Assembly (NCBI GenBank): GCA_019347805.1
Contig: JAHWKR010000023.1
Location: 1 to 46,097 of the forward strand
From: Methanobacteriota archaeon
GTDB lineage: Archaea; Thermoplasmatota; E2; JACPAO01; JAHWKR01
Length of the DNA stretch: 46,097 nt
Reading direction: 5' to 3'
Part shown: piece after piece, positions 1-8,077 of the stretch
Position numbering within the stretch: the first letter of the stretch is position 1
Layout: each line of letters opens with the position of its first letter
Notes under the pieces: generated by a model
Database searches by the model: none
What the model saw: only the letters and a program-made list of their open reading frames with translations
What the model was told of the DNA's origin: nothing
Program-made: the position numbers and the translations under genes

Positions 1-2
1 CC

Positions 3-2462
3 AACCCCCCAGACCAGCCCCTCGCCCTCGACCGCACGACCGAGCGGCGCGAGGCGTTGGAGCGGGCCCTCCACCCGCGCAACAACGAAGAGCCCACCCC
101 CAAGACCGACATCGACGAGTGCGACACCGAGCTCGAGGAACTCAAGGACGCCGTGAGCGGCGACAGCGCCCAGCGCCTCGAGAAGGAACACTACGACAAG
201 AAGAAGGAACAGGCGAAGACCACCGAGGAGATCAACGACCTCGAGAAGGCCGCCGACCGCGCACGCCGCCGCCTCGCCGAACTGCGCGCGATGAAAGAGG
301 CCTCCGAAGGGGTCGAACGCGCCTACAGCCGCGCCGTCGATGCCGTCTTGACCGCGCGCGACAAGGGCACCCTCCACGGCGTCTGCGGCACCATCGCCGA
401 ACTCGGCCAGGTGGACGCGAAGAACGCCAACGCCATCGAGACCGCCGCGGGCCCGCGCACCCAGTGCATCGTCACCGAGAGCGCCGCCGACGCCCAGGCC
501 GCCATCGAGTACCTCAGGAAGAACAACCTCGGCCGCGCCACCTTCCTGCCGCTCGACAAGATGACCGGCAACATGCCGCGCGGTAAGGCCCTCATGGTGG
601 TCAAGGACCCCGCCTCGCTCGGCTTCGCCCTCGACCTCATCACGTTCAACAAGCGCTACGAGAAAGCGTTCCAATACGTCTTCGGCGACACGGTGGTCGT
701 CCACGGTCTCGACGACGCCCGCCGGCTGATGGGCGGCGTCCGCCTGGTCACCCAAAAAGGCGACCTCATCGAAGCGTCGGGCGCCATGAGCGGCGGCTCG
801 AACAAGAAGGACAAGGGCGGCGCCTCCGCCTTCGGCGGCGTCGACACCGCAGAACTGGAGAAGGTCACCTCCGAACTGCGCGCCGCCGAGACCCACCTGG
901 AGACGCTCACCGAACAGCTCACAACTCTGCGCAGCGAGATCCACGACCTCGAGGACCGCCTGCGCGAGGCGAAAGGTTCCAGCGAGGACGTCGCCCAAAG
1001 GGTCAAGAAGCTCGAACAGGCACGCAGCGAGGCGGCCAAGAAACTCGAGACCGCCAAGGAGGCGGTCTTCAAGCAATCCGGCGAACTGGACACGCTCGAC
1101 GACGAGATGGAGGCGATCCGGGCCGAGGTGGGCGCGATGAACGACCACCTCGCCGAGCTCGACGCCGAACGCGAACGCCTCTCGTCCGCGCTCCTTTCCG
1201 GCACCAAGAAGGAACTCGCCGACCGCATCCGCAAGATGGAGACCGACCTCGCGGCGGCCAAGGACGCCTACCGCGACGCGGAACAGAAACGCAGCATCGC
1301 CAAGGAGAAGGCCCGGCTCGTCCAGGAACGCGTGCAGGAATACCAGGCCAAGATCGCGCGCACCGTCGAGGAACAGGCGCGCCACAAGGCCGACATCGAA
1401 CGCTTCAAGGTCGAGATCAAGGGCTTCGACGCCGAGATCGACGCCCTCGAATCGACCACCCGCGAAGCGAGCGAAGCGGTCGCCGAACTGCAGGACGAGA
1501 AAGACCTCGTCAAGGACAAACTCAGCGAGATCCGCATCAAGATCGACAAGAAGGCGACCGAGGCCGAGACCGGCTACTCCCTCATCGCCAAGGAAAAAGA
1601 CGCCCTCCCCGCCATCGAGGAACAACTGGGCGAAGTGCTCGTCGAACTCAGCGAGAACCACTACACCCAGCCCGACGATGAAGAGCTCCCGCCGCTCGAT
1701 GTCCTCAAGAAGAACATCCGCGAGATCGAATGGAGCATCAACCAACTCGGCCCCATCAACCAGAGGGCACTCGAGGAATACGAGGAACAGGAGAAGCGCC
1801 GCGACGAACTGGTCGGCGAGGTCGAGCACCTCAACGAGGAACGGGCGGCGCTCCAGCAACTGGTCGACGAGATCGTCGGCAAGAAGAAGAGCGAGTTCAT
1901 GGAGGTCTTCGACGCCATCAACGCCAACTTCCGCTCCGTCTTCGAACGCCTCTCCGAAGGCGGCACCGCCCACCTCGAACTGGAGGACCCGGAAGACCCG
2001 TTCAACGGCGGCCTGACCATCAAGGCGCGGCCCAAAGGCAAGCGTGTGCTGCGCATCGACGCGCTGTCCGGTGGCGAGAAATCGATGACCGCCCTCGGCT
2101 TCATCTTCGCCATCCAAGAATACGAACCGAGCCCCTTCTACTATCTCGACGAGGTCGACCAGAACCTCGACGGCGTCAACTCCCACACCATCGGGCGCAC
2201 CGTCAAGGAGAACAGCAAGTCGGCCCAGTTCATCGTCGTCTCGCTGCGCAAGGTCACCCTCAAGCAGGCCGACCACATCTACGGCGTCACCATGCAACGG
2301 GTCGGTGTCTCCGAGATGGTCGGCAACTTCGACATCGACCGCATCGACGAGAGCGGCAACGAGACCAAGCGCGGCAAGGGCCGCAAAGAGGCACCGCTCG
2401 ACGAGAAGGCCGAAGCCGAGGCCGCCGAAGCGGTCGTCACCGAGGAGGTCGCGCACGGGTGA
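3..2462 (+). CDS. smc: Chromosome segregation ATPase SMC, 5' part missing
   Basis: This is the C-terminal two thirds of an SMC protein, the core ATPase of the condensin complex that organises and segregates the chromosome. The reading frame is open to the left edge of the window, so the N-terminal Walker A domain lies outside it. Counting from the first possible internal start (TTG at 57), the hinge domain covers about residues 100-240. A long Glu/Lys/Arg-rich coiled coil follows. The C-terminal ABC head has the signature LSGGEK at about residue 670 and a Walker B ending in LDEVDQNLD near 700, the spelling usual for archaeal SMC. An acidic tail rich in Glu and Ala closes the protein. The stop codon overlaps the start of scpA (GTGA), so the two are translationally coupled. 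The SMC call is secure. Confidence 0.96.
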   Translation, partial: NPPDQPLALDRTTERREALERALHPRNNEEPTPKTDIDECDTELEELKDAVSGDSAQRLEKEHYDKKKEQAKTTEEINDLEKAADRARRRLAELRAMKEASEGVERAYSRAVDAVLTARDKGTLHGVCGTIAELGQVDAKNANAIETAAGPRTQCIVTESAADAQAAIEYLRKNNLGRATFLPLDKMTGNMPRGKALMVVKDPASLGFALDLITFNKRYEKAFQYVFGDTVVVHGLDDARRLMGGVRLVTQKGDLIEASGAMSGGSNKKDKGGASAFGGVDTAELEKVTSELRAAETHLETLTEQLTTLRSEIHDLEDRLREAKGSSEDVAQRVKKLEQARSEAAKKLETAKEAVFKQSGELDTLDDEMEAIRAEVGAMNDHLAELDAERERLSSALLSGTKKELADRIRKMETDLAAAKDAYRDAEQKRSIAKEKARLVQERVQEYQAKIARTVEEQARHKADIERFKVEIKGFDAEIDALESTTREASEAVAELQDEKDLVKDKLSEIRIKIDKKATEAETGYSLIAKEKDALPAIEEQLGEVLVELSENHYTQPDDEELPPLDVLKKNIREIEWSINQLGPINQRALEEYEEQEKRRDELVGEVEHLNEERAALQQLVDEIVGKKKSEFMEVFDAINANFRSVFERLSEGGTAHLELEDPEDPFNGGLTIKARPKGKRVLRIDALSGGEKSMTALGFIFAIQEYEPSPFYYLDEVDQNLDGVNSHTIGRTVKENSKSAQFIVVSLRKVTLKQADHIYGVTMQRVGVSEMVGNFDIDRIDESGNETKRGKGRKEAPLDEKAEAEAAEAVVTEEVAHG

Positions 2463-3610
2463 GCGCCGCCGACGAGGCCGCCTACGAGGCCCTCGAGGCC
2501 GAGAAACGGCCGAAACGCGCCAAGGACGCGGAGGCCCCCGAGAGCGAAGGCCCGGTCTTCGACCTCGAAGAGGTGCTCGCCGCCGACAAGGCCGACGCCC
2601 CCGACGAAAAAGCGCGCTCCGACTCCGCCTACGACATCGTCCAGCACCTCACCTGGCACCGCGCCCTCATCGACGAAGAGGACGACGGCACCCGCATCGA
2701 GGAATACCTCGAGCTGGTCCGCACCTCCGAAAAAGGGGAGCATTTCTCCATCAAGGACCCGTTCAACAAATCGATCGCCATCGCCTTCGAGCTCGTGCTG
2801 TCCGAGCACCTCGACCCATGGAAGATCGACCTGCAACAGTTCAGCCGCCTCTACCTCAAGCGCGCCCGCGAAGAGGAGATCGAACTGGTCACCGCCGGCC
2901 GCATCATCCTCATGGCCTGGACCGTCTTGAAACTGCAATCGGACGCCATGGTGGAACTCGCCGAACGGCTCACCGCACCCATCGAAGAACCCGACCCCGA
3001 CTTCCTCGACTGGGGCGACATCGGCGACTGGGACTACGACGACGAGGACGTCGAGTTCACCCAACGCGTCAAGTACGCCCCCGAGGCCCCGATCGACGAG
3101 AAGGTGCGCCGCGCCGGCGCCACACGCAAGGTCACCCTCATGGAGCTCGTCGACGCGTTCGAGGAGATCCGCCGCGAGGTCGAAGAACGCCGCATCCTCA
3201 AGGAAGAACGCGAGAAAGCGCTCATCAAGATGCGGCGCTCCTCAGGCGAGAGCGTCGAGGCGATGATGCACAAGGACGACCCCGAGACCGAACAGCAACT
3301 GGTCTGGGAACGCATCCTCAAGCTGAACGGACAGGCCATCCCGCTCCAGGAGCTCCACGACCCCGACGTCGACAGCTTCGTCGGCGCCTTCAACTCCATC
3401 CTTTTCCTCGCCGCCGACCGCAAGGTGCAGATCTGGCAGGAAGAGTTCCCCTACGGCGACATCTTCGTCCAGAACCTTCTTCTGAAGGAACACGCGCCGA
3501 CGCCGGAGGAGATCCAGCGCCTCGCCAAGGAAGGCCCACAACCCGAAGCGGGGCTGCTCGCGCAGGGTGAAGGACTCGACGAAGCGCAGAACGCGGAGGA
3601 CGCCGCATGA
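2459..3610 (+). CDS. scpA: Segregation and condensation protein A (kleisin)
   Basis: This is the kleisin subunit that bridges the two SMC heads in prokaryotic condensin. The start is the GTG that overlaps the smc stop, which gives 383 residues beginning V-S-A-A-D-E. A charged N-terminal extension of about 50 residues comes before the conserved ScpA N-domain. That domain contains a hydrophobic segment with the pattern DPWKIDLQQFSRLYL near residues 120-135, typical of the SMC-neck-binding helices. The C-terminal part (from about residue 280) has the winged-helix region expected to contact the SMC cap. The stop overlaps the scpB start (ATGA). The length is above the 250-280 residues common in bacteria because of acidic insertions. 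The order smc-scpA-scpB supports a single condensin operon. Confidence 0.93.
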   Translation: MSAADEAAYEALEAEKRPKRAKDAEAPESEGPVFDLEEVLAADKADAPDEKARSDSAYDIVQHLTWHRALIDEEDDGTRIEEYLELVRTSEKGEHFSIKDPFNKSIAIAFELVLSEHLDPWKIDLQQFSRLYLKRAREEEIELVTAGRIILMAWTVLKLQSDAMVELAERLTAPIEEPDPDFLDWGDIGDWDYDDEDVEFTQRVKYAPEAPIDEKVRRAGATRKVTLMELVDAFEEIRREVEERRILKEEREKALIKMRRSSGESVEAMMHKDDPETEQQLVWERILKLNGQAIPLQELHDPDVDSFVGAFNSILFLAADRKVQIWQEEFPYGDIFVQNLLLKEHAPTPEEIQRLAKEGPQPEAGLLAQGEGLDEAQNAEDAA

Positions 3611-4377
3611 GCGACACGGAGACGGTCCAGATGCCGGACGACGCGAACGAAGAAACGATGGAAGAGGAGGCACGGGAGGTCCCCGGCGTCCCCGACACGT
3701 TCAACCCCGTGCGGCTCGTCGAAGCGGCGCTATTCACCGCCGGACGCCCCGTCGGCATCGACGAACTCATCGACGCCACCGGACTCGACGGCAAGGAAGT
3801 GAAACGCGCGGTTAAGGCGCTCGAGATGGAATACGCCGAGCGCGACGACGCCTGCGCCCTCGAGGTCGGTCAGGCGGGCGACAAGTGGGCCATGCAGCTC
3901 AAGACCCGCTATGTCGCGCACGCCCGCAAGCTCGCCTCGATGGAGATCCCCAAGAAGGTCCTGAAGACCTTGGCCCTCATCGCGTTCCACCAACCGGTCC
4001 TCCAGAGCGAGATCGTCGACATGGTCGGCAGCAAGGCCTACGACCACATCCGCGAGATCCACGAAGCCGGCCTCGTCCGGCTCAAGCCCGACGGGTTGTC
4101 CAAACGGCTCACGACGAGCCCGCTGTTCCCGGAATACTTCGGCATCCCCGCCACCGACACCGACAAGATCCGCACCTACCTCGCCACCAAGGTCGGACTC
4201 GAACTCAAGAAGACCCGCGACGGCGAGACCGTCCTCGGCGACTATGGCGAGAACACGGAGGACCTGTCTGAGGACGAGGCCCCCGTCGAGGCGGAGCCGA
4301 CACCCGAGGGCGACGAGGAGAACGAGACGCTCCTCGGCACCGAGGCGACCTCAGGGACCGTCGAAGGCGACGCTTAG
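3607..4377 (+). CDS. scpB: Segregation and condensation protein B
   Basis: This is the ScpB partner that dimerises and binds the ScpA kleisin in the SMC complex. The product is 256 residues with an acidic start of about 30 residues. Two winged-helix domains follow. The first begins near the segment RLVEAALFTAGRPVGIDEL. The second contains the family motif LKTLALIAFHQPVLQSEI and the stretch GSKAYDHIREIHEAGLV. An acidic tail of about 40 residues ends the protein. The ATG overlaps the scpA stop (ATGA), so translation is probably coupled. No gene follows on the same strand for about 860 bases, so this is likely the last gene of the operon. Confidence 0.93.
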   Translation: MSDTETVQMPDDANEETMEEEAREVPGVPDTFNPVRLVEAALFTAGRPVGIDELIDATGLDGKEVKRAVKALEMEYAERDDACALEVGQAGDKWAMQLKTRYVAHARKLASMEIPKKVLKTLALIAFHQPVLQSEIVDMVGSKAYDHIREIHEAGLVRLKPDGLSKRLTTSPLFPEYFGIPATDTDKIRTYLATKVGLELKKTRDGETVLGDYGENTEDLSEDEAPVEAEPTPEGDEENETLLGTEATSGTVEGDA

Positions 4378-4534
4378 GGCCCGAAAGGACGCTCGGTGCA
4401 GGGACGCCGTCCGGATCCGAGGGGTGACCCTGCTGATACAGAGCGAAGCAAGCGTGGAGGCCGACCGACGGAAGGCCTACACTTGTTGTTGTGCGAAGCA
4501 CGTTGCGAAGGTATAGGCCGAGCCGGAGCGAGGT

Positions 4535-4918
4535 CTAGACCTTCGTGATCATCCGCCGGCCCATCGCCTCGAGGTAGCCGATCTCCTCGCCGGCCTGGAT
4601 GGTGCCCCGGAACTCCTCGGGGATCTCCATGTCGAAGGTGTCGTAGGTGTCCGTGTCCATCAACTGGGCGTGGTCCCCGGAGATGGAGAGCACCTGCGCC
4701 TTGCGCTTGTCGATCATCGGCACGTAGACCTTGTCGGTGACCGAGAAGACGACGCTGCGCTTGTTGCCGGTGAAGATGCTCACGGCGTCGATGCGCGCCT
4801 TGGCGGAACCGTGCTTGCCGGGCTTGGAGGTGGTGATCGAGATGATCCGGCACGGCTCCTCATCGACGAGCATATACCGATTCTCTTTCAGCGTCCGGAC
4901 TTCGGCAAGCTCCTTCAT
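4535..4918 (-). CDS. eif5A: Translation initiation factor 5A (aIF5A)
   Basis: This is archaeal IF5A, which helps ribosomes through difficult peptide bonds and in termination. The product is 127 residues, the normal family size. The modified-lysine loop reads SKPGKHGSAKAR, and Lys35 is the expected deoxyhypusine or hypusine site. The C-terminal half is the OB-fold domain, ending near G-Y-L-E-A-M. The ATG at 4918 was chosen because GGAGGT lies 8 bases upstream (4927-4932), one of only two clear Shine-Dalgarno sites in the window. A longer upstream reading frame exists but encodes sequence not expected in the family. A TATA-like box at 4972-4978 implies a leader of about 30 bases. The last codons overlap a 12-base palindrome. 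Confidence 0.96.
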   Translation of the reverse strand: MKELAEVRTLKENRYMLVDEEPCRIISITTSKPGKHGSAKARIDAVSIFTGNKRSVVFSVTDKVYVPMIDKRKAQVLSISGDHAQLMDTDTYDTFDMEIPEEFRGTIQAGEEIGYLEAMGRRMITKV

Positions 4919-4926
4919 AAAGGTGG

Positions 4927-4932
4927 ACCTCC
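4927..4932 (-). promoter_or_regulatory. Strong Shine-Dalgarno site of aIF5A
   Basis: On the minus strand the sequence GGAGGT ends 8 bases before the ATG at 4918. It decides the start codon of aIF5A. Most other genes in the window lack such a site. Confidence 0.85.
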
Positions 4933-4971
4933 GTTCAAAAACGGCGGGCTGTCTGGGGCGAACCCAGCGGA

Positions 4972-4978
4972 GTATATG
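4972..4978 (-). promoter_or_regulatory. TATA-like box of aIF5A
   Basis: The minus strand reads CATATAC, centred about 57 bases before the start codon. Transcription would begin near 4949 and leave a leader of about 30 bases holding the Shine-Dalgarno site. Confidence 0.6.
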
Positions 4979-5208
4979 ACCGTTTTCCATGGGTTGTGGC
5001 GGTCCGGCGCCGTCAGCGCCAGAATAGGCCGCCGCGCTCGTGCCGCCCAGTCGAGCCTGATCCCGGTGAGAGCCCGCATCCGCACGGCCTCCACCTCTTC
5101 TCGCCGACTCACCCGGACGAGGAGGACCTCGAGGGTCCCACGGCCATCCGGAAAAATCGGCGGTCTCCCCCCGCGATGACCGGCGGAGAAAGGGGAAAAG
5201 GCGGAGAA

Positions 5209-5216
5209 GGTATCTT
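5209..5216 (+). promoter_or_regulatory. TATA-like box of the transporter gene
   Basis: The sequence GGTATCTT is centred about 27 bases before the GTG at 5239. This fits a leaderless transcript and supports that start over the upstream ATG at 5176. Confidence 0.5.
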
Positions 5217-5238
5217 CCGCCCACCTGTCCACCACGCG

Positions 5239-6198
5239 GTGATCGCCGTAGGCATCGACTTGGAGCGCCACCAGATCATCGTGTACGCCGTGGCGGTCGG
5301 GGCGGCAATGGCAGCGGCCCTCGTGCGGCCCGAAGTGGCCGCGCGCCTGGAGCCGCTCATCAACCCCGTCTTGGCCGTGCTCCTATACGCGACGTTCCTT
5401 CTCGTACCGTTCGTGCACCTGCGCCGCTCCTTGGGGAACAGGCGGTTTCTGGCGGCCTCATTGGTCGTCAATTTTCTCGTCGTCCCCTTCGTGGCTTTTG
5501 GTCTCGTGCGACTGCTCGTCAACGATCCTGTCCTGGCAGTCGGCGCCATCATGGTGCTCGTGACGCCATGCATCGATTATGTCGTCACCTTCACGCGGCT
5601 TGCGGGGGGCGACGCGGGACAGGTCGCGGCCACCACGCCACTGCTGATGCTGCTGCAACTGCTGCTGCTGCCGGTCTACTTGTGGTTCTTCGTGGGCGCG
5701 AGCGTGGCGGGCATCGTGGAGCCGCGCCCGCTTCTCGAAGCGTTCGTCCTGATCATCGCCCTGCCGCTCTTCTTGGCTTGGGGGACGGAGGCGCTCGCTG
5801 AGCGCCGAAAGTCGGTCCAGCGATGGCAGACCATCGTCGGCGGCCTTTCAGTGCCGCTCGTCGCTTTGACCCTGTTCGTCATCATCGCGTCCCAACTGCC
5901 CCGCGTGCAGGGTTCCGTGGTCCGCCTTCTGCCGGTGGTGGGCGTCTACGCCGTGTTCCTGATCGTGATCCCGCCCCTAGCCTGGGCCACGGCCGTGCGC
6001 CTCAACATGGCGCCCCACGAGAGGACCGCTCTGGTCTTCACATCGGTGACGCGCAACTCACTCGTGGTGCTGCCACTCGCCCTCGCCTTGCCGGCCGCCT
6101 ACCTCCTGGTGCCCGCTGTGGTCGTGACGCAGACCCTCGTCGAACTCATCGGAATGGTCGTCCTCACGGCCGTTATGGCACGAGTCGGCAGGGATTAG
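5239..6198 (+). CDS. ACR3 / bile acid:sodium symporter superfamily transporter (arsenical-resistance type)
   Basis: This is a polytopic membrane protein of 319 residues with about ten hydrophobic segments, the size and shape of the bile acid:Na+ symporter / ACR3 superfamily. The N-terminal LERHQ followed by a membrane helix is common in the arsenic-resistance branch. A helix-breaking motif VTPCIDYVVTFTRLAGG near residues 110-127 and a second, TSVTRNSLVVLPLALAL, near 270-285 match the paired broken helices of this fold. The Cys in the first motif is at the position of the cysteine needed in ACR3 arsenite exporters. Arsenite as substrate is inference: no arsR or arsC lies nearby. The GTG start is preferred because a TATA-like box sits 27 bases upstream. 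An ATG at 5176 would add 21 polar residues. Confidence 0.75.
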   Translation: MIAVGIDLERHQIIVYAVAVGAAMAAALVRPEVAARLEPLINPVLAVLLYATFLLVPFVHLRRSLGNRRFLAASLVVNFLVVPFVAFGLVRLLVNDPVLAVGAIMVLVTPCIDYVVTFTRLAGGDAGQVAATTPLLMLLQLLLLPVYLWFFVGASVAGIVEPRPLLEAFVLIIALPLFLAWGTEALAERRKSVQRWQTIVGGLSVPLVALTLFVIIASQLPRVQGSVVRLLPVVGVYAVFLIVIPPLAWATAVRLNMAPHERTALVFTSVTRNSLVVLPLALALPAAYLLVPAVVVTQTLVELIGMVVLTAVMARVGRD

Positions 6199-6303
6199 CG
6201 TCACCCCCCTAAGGCCACGGCCGTCTTCCGGCGCCGGGGCACATCACTGGACATGCCGGAGGCCCGGGCAGGCGGACCGCAAGGACGACGCGGACCGGAA
6301 CCC

Positions 6304-6309
6304 GTATAT
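6304..6309 (+). promoter_or_regulatory. TATA-like box of the exonuclease gene
   Basis: GTATAT is centred about 35 bases before the ATG at 6342. This predicts a leader of no more than about ten bases. Confidence 0.5.
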
Positions 6310-6341
6310 GCCCACCATCCCCCATCCCGCCCCGGTCCCCC

Positions 6342-6980
6342 ATGCCGATGTACTATCTCGACATCGAGACCACCGGCCTCGACCCGCGCAAAGACCGCAT
6401 CATCACCATCCAGTACCAGGCCGTCGCCCCCGGCGGGCGACCCGGTGGACCTCTCCATGTCCTCAAGGCGTGGGAGGCCGACGAGAAGAGCATCCTGGCG
6501 CGCTTCCAGCGGGACACGAAGTTCTTCGACCGCAACGACCCGTGGGGCTTCTTCCCGACCGGGTTCAACCTCGGTTTCGAGTACCGGTTCCTCCTCGGCC
6601 GCATGCAGCGCCACGGCCTGGACCCGGGCGTCGACTGGGATTTCGCCTTCTCCAAGCCCAGCCTCGACCTGCACCCCGTCGCCGTTCTGATGAACGGCGG
6701 CCGCTACAAAGGCGCCAGCCTGGAGGCGTTCAGCGCCAAACCGACCTCGGGCCACGCCGTCATCCACGCCCTCCAGACCGAGGACTGGGCGACCGTCGAG
6801 GATTACATCCAGAAGGAGACCGACGCCTTCTTCGACCTTCTGCAGAAGCTGCACAGCGCCATGCCGCGGTTCTGGGAAGGCACCCTCAAACCCCTCCTCG
6901 AAGGCACCCCGCCCCGCGAAGGCATGCGACCCCCCGCCGTGCGGCCACCGGTGCCGCGGATCGACGGCCCTCGTCCCTAG
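6342..6980 (+). CDS. DEDD/RNase H-like 3'-5' exonuclease family protein
   Basis: This 212-residue protein starts with the exonuclease motif I, YYLDIETTGLDP, in which Asp7 and Glu9 would bind the catalytic metals. A second segment, TGFNLGFEYRFLL, resembles motif II but has Glu where DnaQ-type enzymes have Asp. The region around VEDYIQKETDAFF may supply the last acidic residue. The C-terminal 35 residues are rich in Pro and Arg and look disordered. The nearest family in my judgement is the archaeal ribonuclease-H-like exonuclease group (as in PF13482). The substrate is unknown. The ATG at 6348 is an alternative start. The gene stands alone on its strand behind its own TATA-like box, close to the helicase block. 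Confidence 0.7.
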   Translation: MPMYYLDIETTGLDPRKDRIITIQYQAVAPGGRPGGPLHVLKAWEADEKSILARFQRDTKFFDRNDPWGFFPTGFNLGFEYRFLLGRMQRHGLDPGVDWDFAFSKPSLDLHPVAVLMNGGRYKGASLEAFSAKPTSGHAVIHALQTEDWATVEDYIQKETDAFFDLLQKLHSAMPRFWEGTLKPLLEGTPPREGMRPPAVRPPVPRIDGPRP

Positions 6981-7289
6981 CGCGACCCGAGCGCCATCCA
7001 CCGGATCCTGGGCCGACCTCCCACCGGTCGGCCCATGCGTCAGGATTCCGGACAAAGTCGCGACCCCCGGTGAAGTGACCCGTGAACAGGTCACATCCAC
7101 ATCCTCATCGGTCGGTCGGGGAGGCCACGCCACTGCCTGCAGAACGCCGCTTTCCGGCATCACCGCCTTCTGTCCGCGCCCCAACGTCACCGGTCTACCG
7201 ACGCCCCAGGTGCGGTCGGCATCACGGTCCTTGCGGTCCAGCAGGACCGGGACAAACCTTATCTTGGCTGTGGGAGAAACAAGACCCTC
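6981..7289. other. Intergenic region without visible gene
   Basis: About 310 bases lie between the exonuclease and the next gene. The short reading frames here have shadow-like composition rich in Ser, Arg and Pro. The only clear element is a TATA-like box at 7258-7264 serving the downstream gene. I see no RNA gene or strong hairpin. Confidence 0.5.
7258..7264 (+). promoter_or_regulatory. TATA-like box before the gene at 7290
   Basis: CTTATCT is centred about 29-32 bases before the GTG at 7290 and the ATG at 7293. Confidence 0.45.
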
Positions 7290-7715
7290 GTGATGCTCGG
7301 CGCGGATGGTCCAAGAATCGTCGGCTTTCCGAAAGTCATGCCCTTCGTCTCGAGCGACGGCCCACGCCTCGCCATCGAGACGACCGACATCACCGGCCGT
7401 CATCGTCTGTCCATCCCGCCCGCACTGCGCCTCCAGCTCATCGCGATGCTCCGCCGCGCACAGGGCACCGAGTCCCGTATCCAGGAACGGCCGCTCAGCA
7501 TCGCGCGGGTCTACCAGACCGCCGTCTCCGGCGTCCCGCGGCGCATGGTGATGGTGCAATACCAGGAACGGCTCCCGGGCAACGGCATGCGCATGCACCG
7601 CCTCGCGATCCCCGTCGACCAGCTCCAGGGACTCATCTCGAGCCTCTGGGACTGCGACATCGACGACGCGCCCACGCATCCCCATGATCCGTCACGCGAC
7701 CAGTGGCTGATGTGA
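7290..7715 (+). CDS. Hypothetical protein
   Basis: This is a 141-residue protein that I do not recognise. It begins with a GTG followed directly by an ATG, and either could start it. The sequence is of mixed composition without a signal peptide or membrane helix. A central segment, GRHRLSIPPALRLQLIAML, resembles a short helical pair. The tail is acidic and ends S-R-D-Q-W-L-M. A TATA-like box about 30 bases upstream and GC-rich third codon positions like those of its neighbours argue that it is a real gene. It lies between a nuclease-like gene and a ribbon-helix-helix gene, which gives only a weak hint of a role in nucleic acid metabolism. Confidence 0.6.
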   Translation: MMLGADGPRIVGFPKVMPFVSSDGPRLAIETTDITGRHRLSIPPALRLQLIAMLRRAQGTESRIQERPLSIARVYQTAVSGVPRRMVMVQYQERLPGNGMRMHRLAIPVDQLQGLISSLWDCDIDDAPTHPHDPSRDQWLM

Positions 7716-7775
7716 TACGACGCTTTGCGGTCGCGGTCGCCGCCCTTCCTGAAAAACAGGGGGAATAGCTGTCGG

Positions 7776-7782
7776 TTTATAT
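7776..7782 (+). promoter_or_regulatory. TATA-like box of the ribbon-helix-helix gene
   Basis: TTTATAT is centred about 37 bases before the ATG at 7816. It implies a leader of about ten bases. Confidence 0.55.
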
Positions 7783-7815
7783 GGCACGACCCTATGCAGG
7801 TCACGGGATGCGAAT

Positions 7816-8058
7816 ATGGGATGCACTCAGGATGCCCAAGATGCAGGAGTGGCCACTCCGCCACGTGAACTGAAGTTCAAGGTCCCCTCAGAGTTCCAGC
7901 GCAAGCTGTACGGACTCAAGATCGTGACCGGGAAGAACCTCAGTCAACTCGTGACCGAAGCGGTCGGCGCCTATCTCGTCGAACTCGAACAAGAGATCAG
8001 CCTCGACACGGACATGATCCTTGGGCAGCTCGAAGCGAACGGCCAGACCGTCGCCTAG
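7816..8058 (+). CDS. Small ribbon-helix-helix-like DNA-binding protein
   Basis: This is an 80-residue protein. After about 17 variable residues comes ELKFKVPSEFQRKLYGLKI, which reads as a short beta strand followed by a helix. The next segment, GKNLSQLVTEAVGAYLVEL, gives the second helix. This strand-helix-helix order with a hydrophobic pattern is that of the Arc/CopG/MetJ ribbon-helix-helix fold, which binds DNA as a dimer. The last 20 residues are acidic. It may be a transcription regulator, possibly of itself. No toxin partner is adjacent on the same strand. The next gene, a helicase, converges on it with a gap of 19 bases. Confidence 0.6.
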   Translation: MGCTQDAQDAGVATPPRELKFKVPSEFQRKLYGLKIVTGKNLSQLVTEAVGAYLVELEQEISLDTDMILGQLEANGQTVA

Positions 8059-8077
8059 TCACTCCTCGACCCCCTCT

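Larger units (their letters stand above)
4919..5238. other. Divergent intergenic region between aIF5A and the transporter
   Basis: About 320 bases lie between the two divergent genes. The region holds the aIF5A leader and TATA box on the minus strand and a TATA-like box for the transporter at 5209-5216. A continuous plus-strand reading frame runs through it from 4996 in frame with the transporter. Its residues are Pro/Arg-rich and non-conserved in appearance, so it is not taken as coding. No RNA gene was seen. Confidence 0.6.

Noticed and set aside
4505-4530. TATA-like GGTATAGG downstream of scpB, possible promoter of an antisense RNA
   Set aside because: It reads as a weak box on either strand, and no reading frame or structure follows at the right distance.
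4531-4542. Perfect 12-base palindrome AGGTCTAGACCT at the aIF5A stop
   Set aside because: About ten such palindromes are expected by chance in 46 kb, and no regulatory context was seen.
4996-5238. Upstream extension of the transporter reading frame
   Set aside because: Pro/Arg-rich residues unlike the family, and the TATA-like box at 5209-5216 lies inside it.
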